Positions 8,440-17,356 of a stretch of 64,000 nucleotides of DNA are shown here, one piece after another; position 1 is the stretch's first letter, and every line of letters starts with the position of its first letter. The stretch covers positions 2,393,501-2,457,500 of the forward strand of contig CP077096.1 in the NCBI GenBank assembly GCA_014268975.2, given 5' to 3'. The DNA comes from Pseudomonas wayambapalatensis (GTDB lineage: Bacteria; Pseudomonadota; Gammaproteobacteria; Pseudomonadales; Pseudomonadaceae). The notes under the pieces were generated by a model. The model was not told the DNA's origin. It did no database searches and saw only the letters and a program-made list of their open reading frames with translations. Position numbers and translations under genes: made by a program.

Positions 8440-9653
8440 GCCTGGCACTCGATGAGTTGCTGGGGCTGCCCGGTCTCGAAGAGATGACCGTGCGAGCCGG
8501 TGCACGCAACCTGCAGCGGCGGGTGCGCTGGCCGTATGTGGCGGAGAACGAAGGCATTGCCGAATGGGTGATGGGGGGCGAGCTGGTGTTCGTCACCGGT
8601 ATCAACCATCCGCGTGGCGAGGCCAACCTGCTGAGCCTGGTGGAGGATGGCGACGCTGTCGGTATTGCCGGCCTGGTGATCCTCACCGGCGGCAGCTTCA
8701 TCCAGCATATTCCGGCGGCGGTGGTCGAGCGTGCCGAGCAACTGGGGCTGCCGCTGATCGAGCAGCCCTACGCCTTGAAGATGGTGGTGGTCACCCACCT
8801 GATCGGCACGGCGCTGGTGCAGATGGGGCAGGTGCGGCGCTCGCGTGACGACATCCTCGGCCAGCTGTTGACCGGCGACTACCCGAGCCTGGCCATTGCC
8901 CGCCAGCGGGCTGCACACCTGCAACTGGCGCTGGACGAGCCCCGCCGTGTGGTCGCGCTGCGACTCTCGGCAGTCGATGGCCTGTTCGAGCGGCATCGAC
9001 CGGAGCAGGCCGAGCGCCTGTGGCAGAACACTCGTCAGGCGCTCGAAGAACAACTGGAGGCCTGGTGTCGCACGGTCGCCGGGGCGGTCATGGCGCAATT
9101 GCCGGGTGACCTCTTCGTGCTGCTGCTGGCCGACGCCCCAGATTTGCGCCCAGCGCTCGCAGCCTTGTATCGGCAGCTGTCCGAGGTGACTGGCGAGATG
9201 GCGCTGTTCATGGGCCTGTCGTGCCTGGCCGAAGACTGCGCCCACTACCGCCAGGCCCTGGGAGAAGCGCGCCAGGCCCTCGAAGTGGCGCAGAACATGC
9301 GCCCGGCAACCGGCCTGTGCGATTTCAGCGAACTGGGGGTTTTGCGCCTGTTGCAGGGGATTACCGACCGTTCGCTGATCGACAACTTCGTTGCCCAGAC
9401 CCTCGGCCCGCTGATCGAGACCGGGCGCAAGCATCCCTACGCCCTGGTGCACACCCTCGATGTGCTGCTCAAGGAAAACGGCAACGGCGCCCAGGCCGCG
9501 CAACGCCTGGGCGTGCACCGCAACACCATCATCCAGCGTATTCAACGCATCGAGCAGTTGAGCGGACAGTCGCTCGATGACACGCTTTTCCGCATGAACG
9601 CTTCCGTCGCGCTGCTGATCTGGCGCATGAGCGAAAGCCAAGGCAAGGAGTAA
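8436..9653 (+). CDS. PucR-family transcriptional regulator within the cytosine operon
   Basis: 405 residues. An N-terminal PucR ligand domain (residues 5-125: L-V-F-V-T-G-I-N-H-P and G-L-V-I-L-T-G-G) precedes a middle region. The C-terminal helix-turn-helix N-G-N-G-A-Q-A-A-Q-R-L-G-V-H-R-N-T-I near 345-365 is typical of PucR/CdaR proteins. PucR relatives control purine or other nitrogen catabolism. It starts with GTG at 8436 overlapping the codB stop by 4 bp and is followed 4 bp later by codA, so it is translationally coupled and probably autoregulated. Confidence 0.87.
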   Translation: MSLALDELLGLPGLEEMTVRAGARNLQRRVRWPYVAENEGIAEWVMGGELVFVTGINHPRGEANLLSLVEDGDAVGIAGLVILTGGSFIQHIPAAVVERAEQLGLPLIEQPYALKMVVVTHLIGTALVQMGQVRRSRDDILGQLLTGDYPSLAIARQRAAHLQLALDEPRRVVALRLSAVDGLFERHRPEQAERLWQNTRQALEEQLEAWCRTVAGAVMAQLPGDLFVLLLADAPDLRPALAALYRQLSEVTGEMALFMGLSCLAEDCAHYRQALGEARQALEVAQNMRPATGLCDFSELGVLRLLQGITDRSLIDNFVAQTLGPLIETGRKHPYALVHTLDVLLKENGNGAQAAQRLGVHRNTIIQRIQRIEQLSGQSLDDTLFRMNASVALLIWRMSESQGKE

Positions 9654-9657
9654 CCCC

Positions 9658-10899
9658 ATGAACATCATCAACGCCCGCCTGCGTGGCAAGACCGGCCTGT
9701 TCCGGATCGAGCTCGAGGGCGATCGCATTGCCGCCATCGAACCCCAGGATGCGGCCGTCGCACTGGGCAACGCCGAGGACATCGACGCGGCGCAGACCCT
9801 GGTGATCCCGCCCTTCATCGAACCGCATATCCACCTCGATGCCACTCTGACTGCCGGCGAGCCGCGCTGGAACATGAGCGGCACGCTGTTCGAGGGGATC
9901 GAGTGCTGGGCCGAGCGCAAGGCCATTACCACCCACGAGGACATCAAGGCCCGTGCCAAGAAGACCATCGGCGCCTTGGTCGATCACGGCATCCAGCACG
10001 TGCGCACCCACGTCGATGTCACCGACCCGACGCTGGTCGCGCTCAAGGCGATGGTCGAGGTGCGTGAAGAGGTCCGCCACCTGGTCGACCTGCAGATCGT
10101 CGCCTTCCCTCAGGAGGGGATCGAATCGTACGCCAACGGTCGCGCCCTGATGACAGAAGCCGTCGCTCTGGGCGCCGATGTGGTCGGTGGCATCCCTCAC
10201 TTCGAGAACACCCGTGACCAGGGCGTGTCGTCGGTGAAGTTCCTGATGGACCTGGCCGAACGCACCGGTTGCCTGGTGGACGTGCACTGCGACGAGACTG
10301 ACGACCCGCAGTCGCGTTTCCTCGAAGTGCTGGCCGAAGAGGCGCGTGTGCGCAACATGGGCGAGCGCGTCACCGCCAGCCACACCGTGGCCATGGGGTC
10401 CTACGACAACGCCTACTGCTACAAGCTGTTCCGCCTGCTGAAGATGTCGGGTATCAATTTCGTGTCGTGCCCGACCGAGAGCATCCACCTGCAGGGGCGT
10501 TTCGACAGTTTCCCCAAACGTCGCGGCGTGACCCGGGTGGCAGAGCTGGATCGCGCAGGCATGAACGTGTGCTTCGGCCAGGACTCGATTGTCGATCCGT
10601 GGTACCCGCTGGGTAATGGCAACATCCTGCGCATTCTCGAAGCGGGCCTGCACATCTGCCACATGCTCGGCTACGAAGACTTGCAGCGGGCGCTGGACCT
10701 GATCACCGACAACAGCGCACGTACCCTGAACCTGGGCGAGCGCTACGGCATCGAAGTGGGGCGCCCGGCGAACCTGCTGGTGCTGTCGGCGCCGGATGAC
10801 TACGAGATGATTCGCAGCCAGGGCCATGCGCTGGTTTCGGTACGGGGCGGCAAGGTGTTGATGCGCCGTACCCCGGCACAGATCGAGCGATTCGCCTGA
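9658..10899 (+). CDS. codA: Cytosine deaminase
   Basis: 413 residues of the amidohydrolase superfamily. Metal and catalytic residues are visible: H57-I-H59, H210 and E213 in V-D-V-H-C-D-E-T, H242 in S-H-T-V-A-M, and D309/D313 in F-G-Q-D-S-I-V-D-P-W. This set is characteristic of E. coli-type CodA, which deaminates cytosine to uracil plus ammonia. Last gene of codB-pucR-codA; a 12-bp-stem hairpin follows the stop. A related amidohydrolase (isoguanine or creatinine deaminase) is possible, but the CodB neighbour favours cytosine. Confidence 0.9.
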   Translation: MNIINARLRGKTGLFRIELEGDRIAAIEPQDAAVALGNAEDIDAAQTLVIPPFIEPHIHLDATLTAGEPRWNMSGTLFEGIECWAERKAITTHEDIKARAKKTIGALVDHGIQHVRTHVDVTDPTLVALKAMVEVREEVRHLVDLQIVAFPQEGIESYANGRALMTEAVALGADVVGGIPHFENTRDQGVSSVKFLMDLAERTGCLVDVHCDETDDPQSRFLEVLAEEARVRNMGERVTASHTVAMGSYDNAYCYKLFRLLKMSGINFVSCPTESIHLQGRFDSFPKRRGVTRVAELDRAGMNVCFGQDSIVDPWYPLGNGNILRILEAGLHICHMLGYEDLQRALDLITDNSARTLNLGERYGIEVGRPANLLVLSAPDDYEMIRSQGHALVSVRGGKVLMRRTPAQIERFA

Positions 10900-10905
10900 A
10901 GCGCT

Positions 10906-10937
10906 GTGTGGGGGCAACGGTTTGTTTGCCCCCACAC
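10906..10937 (+). terminator. Hairpin terminator after codA
   Basis: GTGTGGGGGCAA pairs with TTGCCCCCACAC over 12 bp with an 8-nt loop, beginning 6 bp after the codA stop. There is no clear T-run, so it may act as a processing or attenuating hairpin rather than a full intrinsic terminator. Confidence 0.65.
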
Positions 10938-11250
10938 GGCACCCAGGGCCGTGCCTATGCGGTGGCGACTGCCGTGGGCCTTGCGATTGCGCGGGCCGTG
11001 CACGTGACCTTGGCGGCATTGGGGCTGGCGGTACTGCTCAAGACGGTCGCCTGGGCCTTCGAGCTGGTCCGTGTGGTGGGCGTGGTGTACCTGATCTGGT
11101 TGTGGCTGCGCATCGCGCGTGCGCCCAGCCTGGTGCCTGAGCTGAACGATGCAGGCATGTCGGTAGCGCGACGCGCCTATGGCGCGGCGGTATGGCGTGG
11201 GCTGCTGACCAACATCAGCAATCCCAAGGCGTTGTTGTTCTGCTCGTGTC
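10938..11250 (+). pseudogene. LysE/RhtB-family exporter fragment (both ends missing)
   Basis: The frame through 10908-11264 encodes the middle of a LysE-family exporter: Q-G-R-A-Y-A-V-A-T-A-V-G, two hydrophobic spans, Y-L-I-W-L-W-L-R-I-A, then G-L-L-T-N-I-S-N-P-K-A-L-L-F, the conserved second-half motif. The N-terminal span with its P-G-P-N motif is absent (coding starts inside the codA terminator hairpin). Family similarity ends right after N-P-K-A-L-L-F, where another gene remnant begins in a different frame. It cannot make a working exporter. Confidence 0.7.
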
Positions 11251-11479
11251 GATGCTGGCGGTGACCATGCTCACCTACCTGGGCACCGGTGTGGTGACAT
11301 CGGCGATGCTGCCCTGGTTCGGCGTGGTGGCCCTGGCCATGCTGATCCCCACGGTACTGGGCACGCGGGTCTACCTGGGTATCAGCGAGGCGGCGTTTCG
11401 CCGGCTGGTGCTGGGGCTGCTGACCTTGTCGGGGATAGCCATGCTGGTGGCGTCGGTGCCGGTGTTGCTGGGGCGCTGA
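11240..11479 (+). pseudogene. TauE/SafE-family permease C-terminal fragment
   Basis: The last 75 or so residues of this frame (V-S-M-L-A-V-T-M-L-T-Y-L-G-T-G-V-V ... L-G-T-R-V-Y-L-G-I-S-E-A-A-F-R-R-L-V-L-G-L-L) match the C-terminal pattern of sulfite/organosulfonate exporter TauE/SafE, not LysE. The junction with the LysE remnant lies at about 11240-11250. Only the final membrane spans remain, so this is a decayed gene end joined to the preceding fragment by deletion. Confidence 0.65.
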
Positions 11480-11560
11480 ACGCTTGCCTATGGGCGCTTT
11501 ACTTGGCACGCTTGGCCCCGGTCTTCAACCGCACACGCCGCGATACAAGGAACCGCCAAG

Positions 11561-12301
11561 GTGAGTTGGGAAAAAGTCGGGAAAGCCCTTGCGGGCCTGC
11601 TGGTCATCGTCGTCGCTGTCGTCGTGTTGTATGCGTCGCTCAAGGATGATCGTGGCCTGAAGGCCTATGTCGCCTACGAGGCCCTGACCTACCCCAGCCA
11701 GTTCAACGAGCGCATCGGCCAGGCCCGTGAGCAACTCAAGTACGAACGCCTGTTCGCGGGTGTCGAGGCGTTGGCCAAGGGTGCGTTGAGTCGTGACCAG
11801 GTCGAGGCACTGGTGGCCCAGGCGCAGACGCCTTACATGCAGTTGTTCGCCAAGCCCTTCGAGGCGGGGCTGGTGGACCATCGCACCGGGCTGTTCATCA
11901 CCTTGCGCAACACCCGCGACACGCCGCTCAAGCAAGTGCATATCCGCCTGCCGGCCAAGGGCCTGGTACAGGTGCGCGATGACGCCGGGGACGACAGCAT
12001 TCCCGAGAACGCCACCAACATCATCGAAATCCCGTCCATCGAGGCCGGCGGGGTGTGCCGGGTGTGGGTGTACTTCGATGCCGACTTCCCGCAGATCACC
12101 CAGGGCGGCATCAGCATCGTGCATGCCGAGGGGCCGGCGGATATCCAGGTGATACGCCAGGTCAGCGGTTTCCAGGCGCTGATGGCCCGTTATGGCCAAG
12201 TGCTGAGCGGCCTCGTGGTGGCGCTGGGCACCCTGGTGCTGGGGCTGACCTGGGTCATCCTGCGTCAGCGCCGTCGTTTGCGGCGGTTGCGCAACTGCTG
12301 A
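11561..12301 (+). CDS. Membrane-anchored protein with N- and C-terminal spans, unknown function
   Basis: 246 residues starting at GTG 11561 with an AAGGA about 9 nt upstream. One hydrophobic span at residues 9-27 and another at about 212-234, followed by a basic tail R-Q-R-R-R-L-R-R-L-R, imply both ends in the cytoplasm and a domain of about 185 residues outside. That domain has a helical first half and a beta-rich second half (T-G-L-F-I-T-L-R-N-T-R-D-T-P-L-K-Q-V) resembling an immunoglobulin-like fold. Family not recognised. The end overlaps the convergent glcF stop region by about 47 bp. Confidence 0.7.
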   Translation: MSWEKVGKALAGLLVIVVAVVVLYASLKDDRGLKAYVAYEALTYPSQFNERIGQAREQLKYERLFAGVEALAKGALSRDQVEALVAQAQTPYMQLFAKPFEAGLVDHRTGLFITLRNTRDTPLKQVHIRLPAKGLVQVRDDAGDDSIPENATNIIEIPSIEAGGVCRVWVYFDADFPQITQGGISIVHAEGPADIQVIRQVSGFQALMARYGQVLSGLVVALGTLVLGLTWVILRQRRRLRRLRNC

Positions 12302-13520
12302 AATCGGGGAGTGCCTCGTCCACCAGTTCGATCCAGTGCCGCACCGGTGTTCGCCCGGCACTGTCGAGGTGGGACTGGCAACCGATGTTGGCGGTGACGA
12401 TCACCTCGGGATTACCGCTTTCCAGCGCATTCAGGCGGTTGTCGCGCAGCTGCTGCGCCAATGCGGGTTGGGTCAGTGAATAGGTGCCCGACGAGCCGCA
12501 GCACAGATGGCCGTCGGGCACCGGGGTCAGGTTGAACCCCAGGCGTTCGAGCACTCCCTCCACGGCTCCCCCGAGCTTCTGTGCATGCTGCAACGTGCAT
12601 GGGCAATGGACGGCCAGACGCTGCTCGGCTTTGATATCCAGGTGCCCCAGCGGCGCATCGCGCAACACCTCCACCAGGTCGCATGCCAGTGCGCTGACCC
12701 GCGCGGCCTTGGCAGCGTAGGCCGGGTCCGTCGCCAGCAGGTGCCCGTAGTCGCGCACGAAGGCGCCGCAGCCGCTGGCGGTCTGAACGATCGCTTCTGC
12801 GCCGTTCTCGAGGGCCGGCCACCAGGCGTCGATGTTGCGCCGAGCGCGATCAAGGCCGACGGCCTGCGCGTCGAGGTGGTAGTCCACGGCGCCACAACAT
12901 CCCGCTTCACGGGCCGCGATCACCGAGATCCCCAGGCGATCCAGCACCCGCGCGGCTGCCGCGTTGGTGTTGGGCGACAGTGCCGGTTGCACGCACCCTT
13001 CGAGCATCAGCACCCGACGTGCATGTTGTACGACGGGACGTGGTTTGGGGGCACGCGCCTGGCGCGGCAGCTTGGCCTGCATCGGCTTGGGCAACAGTGG
13101 CCGAAAAGCCCTGGCTGTGCGGGTCAGGGCCTTGAACAACGCAGGCCTTGGGACGAACAGGCGCAATCCTTGGCGTGCCAGACGCTCGCCCAGAGACCGC
13201 TGCACCTGCGCGTCGACCACGGCACGACCGATGTCCAGGAGGTTGTGATAGTCCACCCCGGAAGGGCAGGTGGTTTCGCAGTTGCGGCAGCTCAGGCAGC
13301 GGTCCAGGTGGGTCTGGGTGCTGGCTGTGGCCGGTTGGCCCTCGAGTAGCAGCTTGATCTGGTAGATGCGCCCACGCGGCCCGTCCAGCTCATCGCCCAG
13401 CAACTGATAGGTCGGACAGGTGGCAGTGCAGAATCCACAGTGCACGCAACTGCGCAGGATACGCTCGGCCTCATCGGCCCGTGGCAGGCGCTTGGCCTGT
13501 TCGCTCAGGTTGGTCTGCAT
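12255..13520 (-). CDS. glcF: Glycolate oxidase iron-sulfur subunit
   Basis: 421 residues. Two 4Fe-4S binding motifs are present: C25-x2-C28-x2-C31-x3-C35 and C75-x2-C78-x2-C81-x3-C85. Two CCG-type cysteine-rich domains follow (G-C-C-G-A-V and C-C-G-S-S-G-T-Y). It passes electrons from the GlcD/GlcE flavoprotein to the quinone pool. It starts 9 bp after the glcE stop and is the last gene of glcDEF; no glcG follows. Confidence 0.93.
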   Translation of the reverse strand: MQTNLSEQAKRLPRADEAERILRSCVHCGFCTATCPTYQLLGDELDGPRGRIYQIKLLLEGQPATASTQTHLDRCLSCRNCETTCPSGVDYHNLLDIGRAVVDAQVQRSLGERLARQGLRLFVPRPALFKALTRTARAFRPLLPKPMQAKLPRQARAPKPRPVVQHARRVLMLEGCVQPALSPNTNAAAARVLDRLGISVIAAREAGCCGAVDYHLDAQAVGLDRARRNIDAWWPALENGAEAIVQTASGCGAFVRDYGHLLATDPAYAAKAARVSALACDLVEVLRDAPLGHLDIKAEQRLAVHCPCTLQHAQKLGGAVEGVLERLGFNLTPVPDGHLCCGSSGTYSLTQPALAQQLRDNRLNALESGNPEVIVTANIGCQSHLDSAGRTPVRHWIELVDEALPDFSSCATAANDGADAG

Positions 13521-13529
13521 GTTTGGCCC

Positions 13530-14582
13530 TCACAGGTCGGCATACAGGCGACCCGGGTTGAAGATACCGCTCGGGTCGAGCTGCTGCTTGAGGTTGCGCT
13601 GGTAACGTAGCAGTGGCTCGGCCAGCGGATGAAAGCTGGCGCTGTGGCAGGCATGCAGGGTGGCATGACCGCCGAGGTGCGCGACCGCCTCACGGATTAC
13701 CGCGGGCGAAGCGGCGGACTTCAGCCAACGCTGGGCGCCGCCCCAGTCGAGCAACTGTCGGCCGGGCAGGCTGAGGGATGGGCTGTTGTGCGGCAGCGAC
13801 AGGCGCCACAAGGGCTCGTCACCGGCGAAGAAGGCCAGGCGCTGTTCGCGCAGGTCGTGCCAATAGCGGTTGTCCAGCAGCGTACCGCCCAGGCGCTCGG
13901 CGGCAGAGGCCACGGAGCCTTCACCGCCCTCCAGGCGCAGGTGCAGGGCTTCGCCGTCATGGCAGGCAGCCGTGATCGGCAGGGCTTGCTGACCCCAGGC
14001 CGCCAGCTCATCCAGGGCTTGCCGAAGGCCCATCGTCAGGCACAGGCTCTGGCAGCTGCGCGGTCGCGGCAGGACTTTCAGCGATACCTCGGTCAATACC
14101 CCCAGGCAGCCGAAACTGCCGGCCAGCAGGCGCGACAGGTCGTAGCCCGCGACGTTCTTCATCACCTCGCCGCCAAAGCGCAGCAGCTTGCCGTGCCCGG
14201 TGATGACGCGGGTGCCCAGCACATGGTCGCGTACCGAGCCCGCCCAAGGCCGGCGCGGCCCTGCCAGCCCGGCGGCGACCATACCGCCCAGTGTGGCGCC
14301 GTCGCCCAGGTGCGGTGGTTCGAAGGGCAGCATTTGCCCGGCGCTGTGCAGTGCAGCCTCGATCTCGCGCAGCGGCGTGCCCGCGCGTGCCGTGATCACC
14401 AGCTCGGTGGGGTCGTAGCTGACGATGCCGCGATGGCTGCGGGTGTCGAGGGGCCGGCCGTTGACCGGGCGCCCGAGCATCGCCTTGCTGTCGCTGCCCT
14501 GGATGCGCAGTGGCGTGCAGTCGACCAGTGCCTGGCGCACCTGCTCCAGCAGGGCCGAGCTGTCGTCGTGATCCTGATCCAT
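13530..14582 (-). CDS. glcE: Glycolate oxidase FAD-binding subunit
   Basis: 350 residues with the FAD_binding_4 fold: G-A-T-L-G-G-M-V-A-A-G-L-A-G-P near residue 100 and V-M-K-N-V-A-G-Y-D-L-S-R-L near 142, typical of GlcE. The true start is the ATG at 14582, overlapping the glcD stop in a TGATG arrangement; the frame is open upstream but that part belongs to glcD. Works with GlcD and GlcF to oxidise glycolate to glyoxylate at the inner membrane. Confidence 0.93.
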   Translation of the reverse strand: MDQDHDDSSALLEQVRQALVDCTPLRIQGSDSKAMLGRPVNGRPLDTRSHRGIVSYDPTELVITARAGTPLREIEAALHSAGQMLPFEPPHLGDGATLGGMVAAGLAGPRRPWAGSVRDHVLGTRVITGHGKLLRFGGEVMKNVAGYDLSRLLAGSFGCLGVLTEVSLKVLPRPRSCQSLCLTMGLRQALDELAAWGQQALPITAACHDGEALHLRLEGGEGSVASAAERLGGTLLDNRYWHDLREQRLAFFAGDEPLWRLSLPHNSPSLSLPGRQLLDWGGAQRWLKSAASPAVIREAVAHLGGHATLHACHSASFHPLAEPLLRYQRNLKQQLDPSGIFNPGRLYADL

Positions 14583-16081
14583 CAGAAACGCTCCAGGTCG
14601 GGGAAGGGCAACTGGCCGTGGTGCACATGCATCGCGCCGAATTCGGCGCAGCGCTGCAGTGTCGGGATGTTCTTGCCAGGATTGAGCAAACCCAGCGGAT
14701 CGAAGGCGTGCTTGACCGCATGGAACAGCGTCAGCTCGTCGGCGTTGAATTGCGCGCACATCTGGTTGATCTTCTCGCGCCCGACGCCGTGCTCGCCGGT
14801 GATGCTGCCACCCACTGCCACGCACAGCTCCAGGATCTTGCCGCCGAGGGCCTCGGCACGCTCCAGCTCGCCGGGCTGGTTGGCGTCGAACAGGATCAAG
14901 GGGTGCATGTTGCCGTCGCCGGCATGGAACACGTTGGCCACGCGCAGGCCGTACTCGCGCGACAGCTCGCCGATGCCGTGCAGCACCCCCGGCAGCGCCC
15001 GGCGCGGAATAGTGCCGTCCATGCAGTAGTAGTCGGGGGAAATGCGCCCGACCGCAGGAAAGGCGTTCTTGCGCCCGGCCCAGAAGCGCACGCGCTCAGC
15101 CTCGTCGCGCGCCAGGCGCACCTCGCTGGCGCCGGCTGCCTTGAGCACGGCCTCGACGCGCAGGCAGTCGTCCTGCACGTCAGCCTCCACGCCGTCGAGT
15201 TCGCACAGCAAGATGGCGGCGGCCTCGACCGGGTAGCCTGCGTGGATGAAGTCTTCGGCGGCCTGTAGCGACAGGTTGTCCATCATCTCCAGGCCCGCGG
15301 GAATGATGCCTGCGCCGATGATGTCGGCCACCGCACGACCGGCCTTTTCCACGCTGTCGAAACTGGCCAGCAATACCCGCGCCACCTGTGGCTTGGGCAA
15401 CAGTTTGACGGTGACCTCGGTGACGATGCCCAGCAAGCCTTCGGAGCCGGTGAACAGCGCCAGCAGGTCGAACCCTGGGGCATCCAGGGCATCGCTGCCC
15501 AGCGTCAGGTATTCGCCCTCGATGGTGAGGATTTCGACCTTGAGCAGGTTGTGCACGGTCAGGCCGTACTTCAGGCAATGCACGCCCCCGGCGTTTTCCG
15601 CGACATTGCCGCCGATCGAGCAGGCGATCTGCGAGGACGGGTCTGGGGCGTAGTACAGCCCGTGCGGTGCTGCGGCCTGGGAGATGGCCAGGTTGCGCAC
15701 GCCAGGCTGAACCCGGGCGAAGCGGCCTGCGGGATTGATCTCAAGGATGCGGTTGAAGCGTGCCATCACCAGCAGGATGCCCTGTTCCAGCGGCAGGGCG
15801 CCGCCCGAAAGGCCGGTCCCGGCGCCCCGGGCCACCACCGGCACCTGGTGCGCGTGGCAGATCTTCAGCAGCGCCTGGACCTGTTCCAGGCGTTGGGGCA
15901 GCACCACCAGCAGTGGCACCACGCGGTAGGCGCTGAGGCCGTCGCACTCGTAGGGGCGCAGGTCTTGTGCGGAGTGCAGGATGTCGAGGTCGGGCAGGGC
16001 ACTGCGCAGGGTGTCCAGCAGCGCGGCCTTGTCGACCGTGGGCAGGGCGCCGTCCAGGCGCTCGTCGTACAGGATGTTCAT
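14582..16081 (-). CDS. glcD: Glycolate oxidase subunit, FAD-linked
   Basis: 499 residues, the same length as E. coli GlcD. The FAD-binding motif R-G-A-G-T-G-L-S-G-G is at 85-94, and the C-terminal oxidase domain has G-S-I-T-G-E-H-G-V-G-R-E-K near 430. Start taken at the ATG at 16081 (M-N-I-L-Y-D-E-R-L-D-G). It lies 70 bp downstream of the abrB-like gene on the same strand, so the two may be cotranscribed. GlcC is not encoded nearby; a LysR gene sits upstream instead. Confidence 0.94.
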   Translation of the reverse strand: MNILYDERLDGALPTVDKAALLDTLRSALPDLDILHSAQDLRPYECDGLSAYRVVPLLVVLPQRLEQVQALLKICHAHQVPVVARGAGTGLSGGALPLEQGILLVMARFNRILEINPAGRFARVQPGVRNLAISQAAAPHGLYYAPDPSSQIACSIGGNVAENAGGVHCLKYGLTVHNLLKVEILTIEGEYLTLGSDALDAPGFDLLALFTGSEGLLGIVTEVTVKLLPKPQVARVLLASFDSVEKAGRAVADIIGAGIIPAGLEMMDNLSLQAAEDFIHAGYPVEAAAILLCELDGVEADVQDDCLRVEAVLKAAGASEVRLARDEAERVRFWAGRKNAFPAVGRISPDYYCMDGTIPRRALPGVLHGIGELSREYGLRVANVFHAGDGNMHPLILFDANQPGELERAEALGGKILELCVAVGGSITGEHGVGREKINQMCAQFNADELTLFHAVKHAFDPLGLLNPGKNIPTLQRCAEFGAMHVHHGQLPFPDLERF

Positions 16082-16151
16082 GGGGCGGACTACCAGGCAC
16101 TTGTCGTTGTTGTGCGGGGAAGGATAGCTACCCCTCGGCCTAGTGCACCCT

Positions 16152-17240
16152 TCAGTGGGCGTTCTGTGTGAGGCGAATGATCTGCCGGGCCAGATACGCA
16201 CCGGTCAGGATCACCCCGAACAGGCGCAGTGTCTGCATCGCCAGCACCATGCCGACATCGGCGTGGGTTTCCACCGCGATGATCGCCATCGCATCCAGGC
16301 CGCCGGGGCTGGTGGCCAGGTACATGGACAGGAAGTCGGTGCCGGCGACCCGCGCCAACAGCCAGGCACAGCCTGCGCAGAGCAGGATCAGCACCACGGC
16401 GCCGGCGATCATGGTCGGCAGACGCTTCCACACATAGCGCACGGTCTGGCGGTCGAAGCGCAGGCCGATGTAGCAGCCGATGGCACCGTAGGCGATGGCC
16501 AGCACTTCGCTGGGCAGACTGACGTGCAGCACGCCCGTCAGTTGCAGTACTGCGCCAAGCATCAGCGGCATCAGCAGGGCGCCGGCGGGCATCTTCGCGC
16601 CGACGGCAACGCCCACCAGCACCACGCCCAGGCCGAGCAGCAGGTTGCCCAGTTGCACGCTGTCGGCGACCACCGGCACCTGGGCCACGTCGCTGGCAAC
16701 ACTGGTGGCGCCGAGCAGATGGCTGACCAGCGAGCCGATCATCACCACGCACACCACGCGCACGTATTGCATGGTCGCCACCACGCGCCCATCGGCGCCG
16801 TTGTCCTCGGCCATCGACACCATCGCCGAGGCCGCGCCGGGTGCGGTGCCCCAGGCCGCCGTGCTGCCGGGGATGTCGCCGAAGCGCACGGTACCCAGGC
16901 CGACCAGCGCGCTGAGCGCGACGGTGGCGAAGGTGGCGAACAGCATCAATGGCCAGGCGTCGGCCAGCGAGGCGAGCACCGGCCAGGTCACCGAGTGGGC
17001 CACCAGCAGCCCGACACAGCCTTGGCCGAAACGGAACACCTGGCGATGCAGGCTTAGTTGCGCGCCGGATACACCGAAGACGATTGCCACTAGCATGGGG
17101 CCGAGAAACAGCCCGGCCGGCACGGTGAGGGCGTGCAGGATCTGCCCGGCGGCGCCGGCACAAAGGATCAGCGCGAGCCATTGCAGGATCAGGGTTGGGG
17201 ACGGGTTCTTTGCTGCTTGGGGGGGTAGGGCGGGGGGCAA
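16152..17240 (-). CDS. AbrB-family membrane transporter-like protein
   Basis: 362 residues with about ten hydrophobic spans arranged as two similar halves, the AbrB duplication pattern (this AbrB is the membrane family, unrelated to the Bacillus regulator). Conserved small-residue helices such as G-L-F-L-G-P-M-L-V-A-I and A-W-G-T-A-P-G-A-A-S-A-M-V are present; the latter has a counterpart in the second half, Y-L-A-T-S-P-G-G-L-D-A-M. Function is poorly defined; position directly upstream of glcDEF suggests a glycolate or related carboxylate carrier. Divergent from a LysR gene. Confidence 0.82.
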   Translation of the reverse strand: MPPALPPQAAKNPSPTLILQWLALILCAGAAGQILHALTVPAGLFLGPMLVAIVFGVSGAQLSLHRQVFRFGQGCVGLLVAHSVTWPVLASLADAWPLMLFATFATVALSALVGLGTVRFGDIPGSTAAWGTAPGAASAMVSMAEDNGADGRVVATMQYVRVVCVVMIGSLVSHLLGATSVASDVAQVPVVADSVQLGNLLLGLGVVLVGVAVGAKMPAGALLMPLMLGAVLQLTGVLHVSLPSEVLAIAYGAIGCYIGLRFDRQTVRYVWKRLPTMIAGAVVLILLCAGCAWLLARVAGTDFLSMYLATSPGGLDAMAIIAVETHADVGMVLAMQTLRLFGVILTGAYLARQIIRLTQNAH

Positions 17241-17289
17241 GTCGATCTCCCTTTACGGCGAGAGCCAGAGATGGCTGACAGAGAAAATT

Positions 17290-17307
17290 ATCGACCTGTG
17301 GATTGAT
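17290..17307. promoter_or_regulatory. ATC-N12-GAT dyad in the abrB/lysR divergent promoter, candidate LysR site
   Basis: ATC and GAT flank 12 nt in an AT-rich 116-bp gap between divergent genes. The spacing approximates LysR-type T-N11-A sites. Weak evidence, based on position and short symmetry only. Confidence 0.3.
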
Positions 17308-17356
17308 CAAGTCTATTTTCTACTTTCTATGAATCCATAACTGAAATTCATCGATC

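Noticed and set aside
13629..15029. 466-codon plus-strand open frame over glcE/glcD
   Set aside because: Antisense to two confidently identified subunits.
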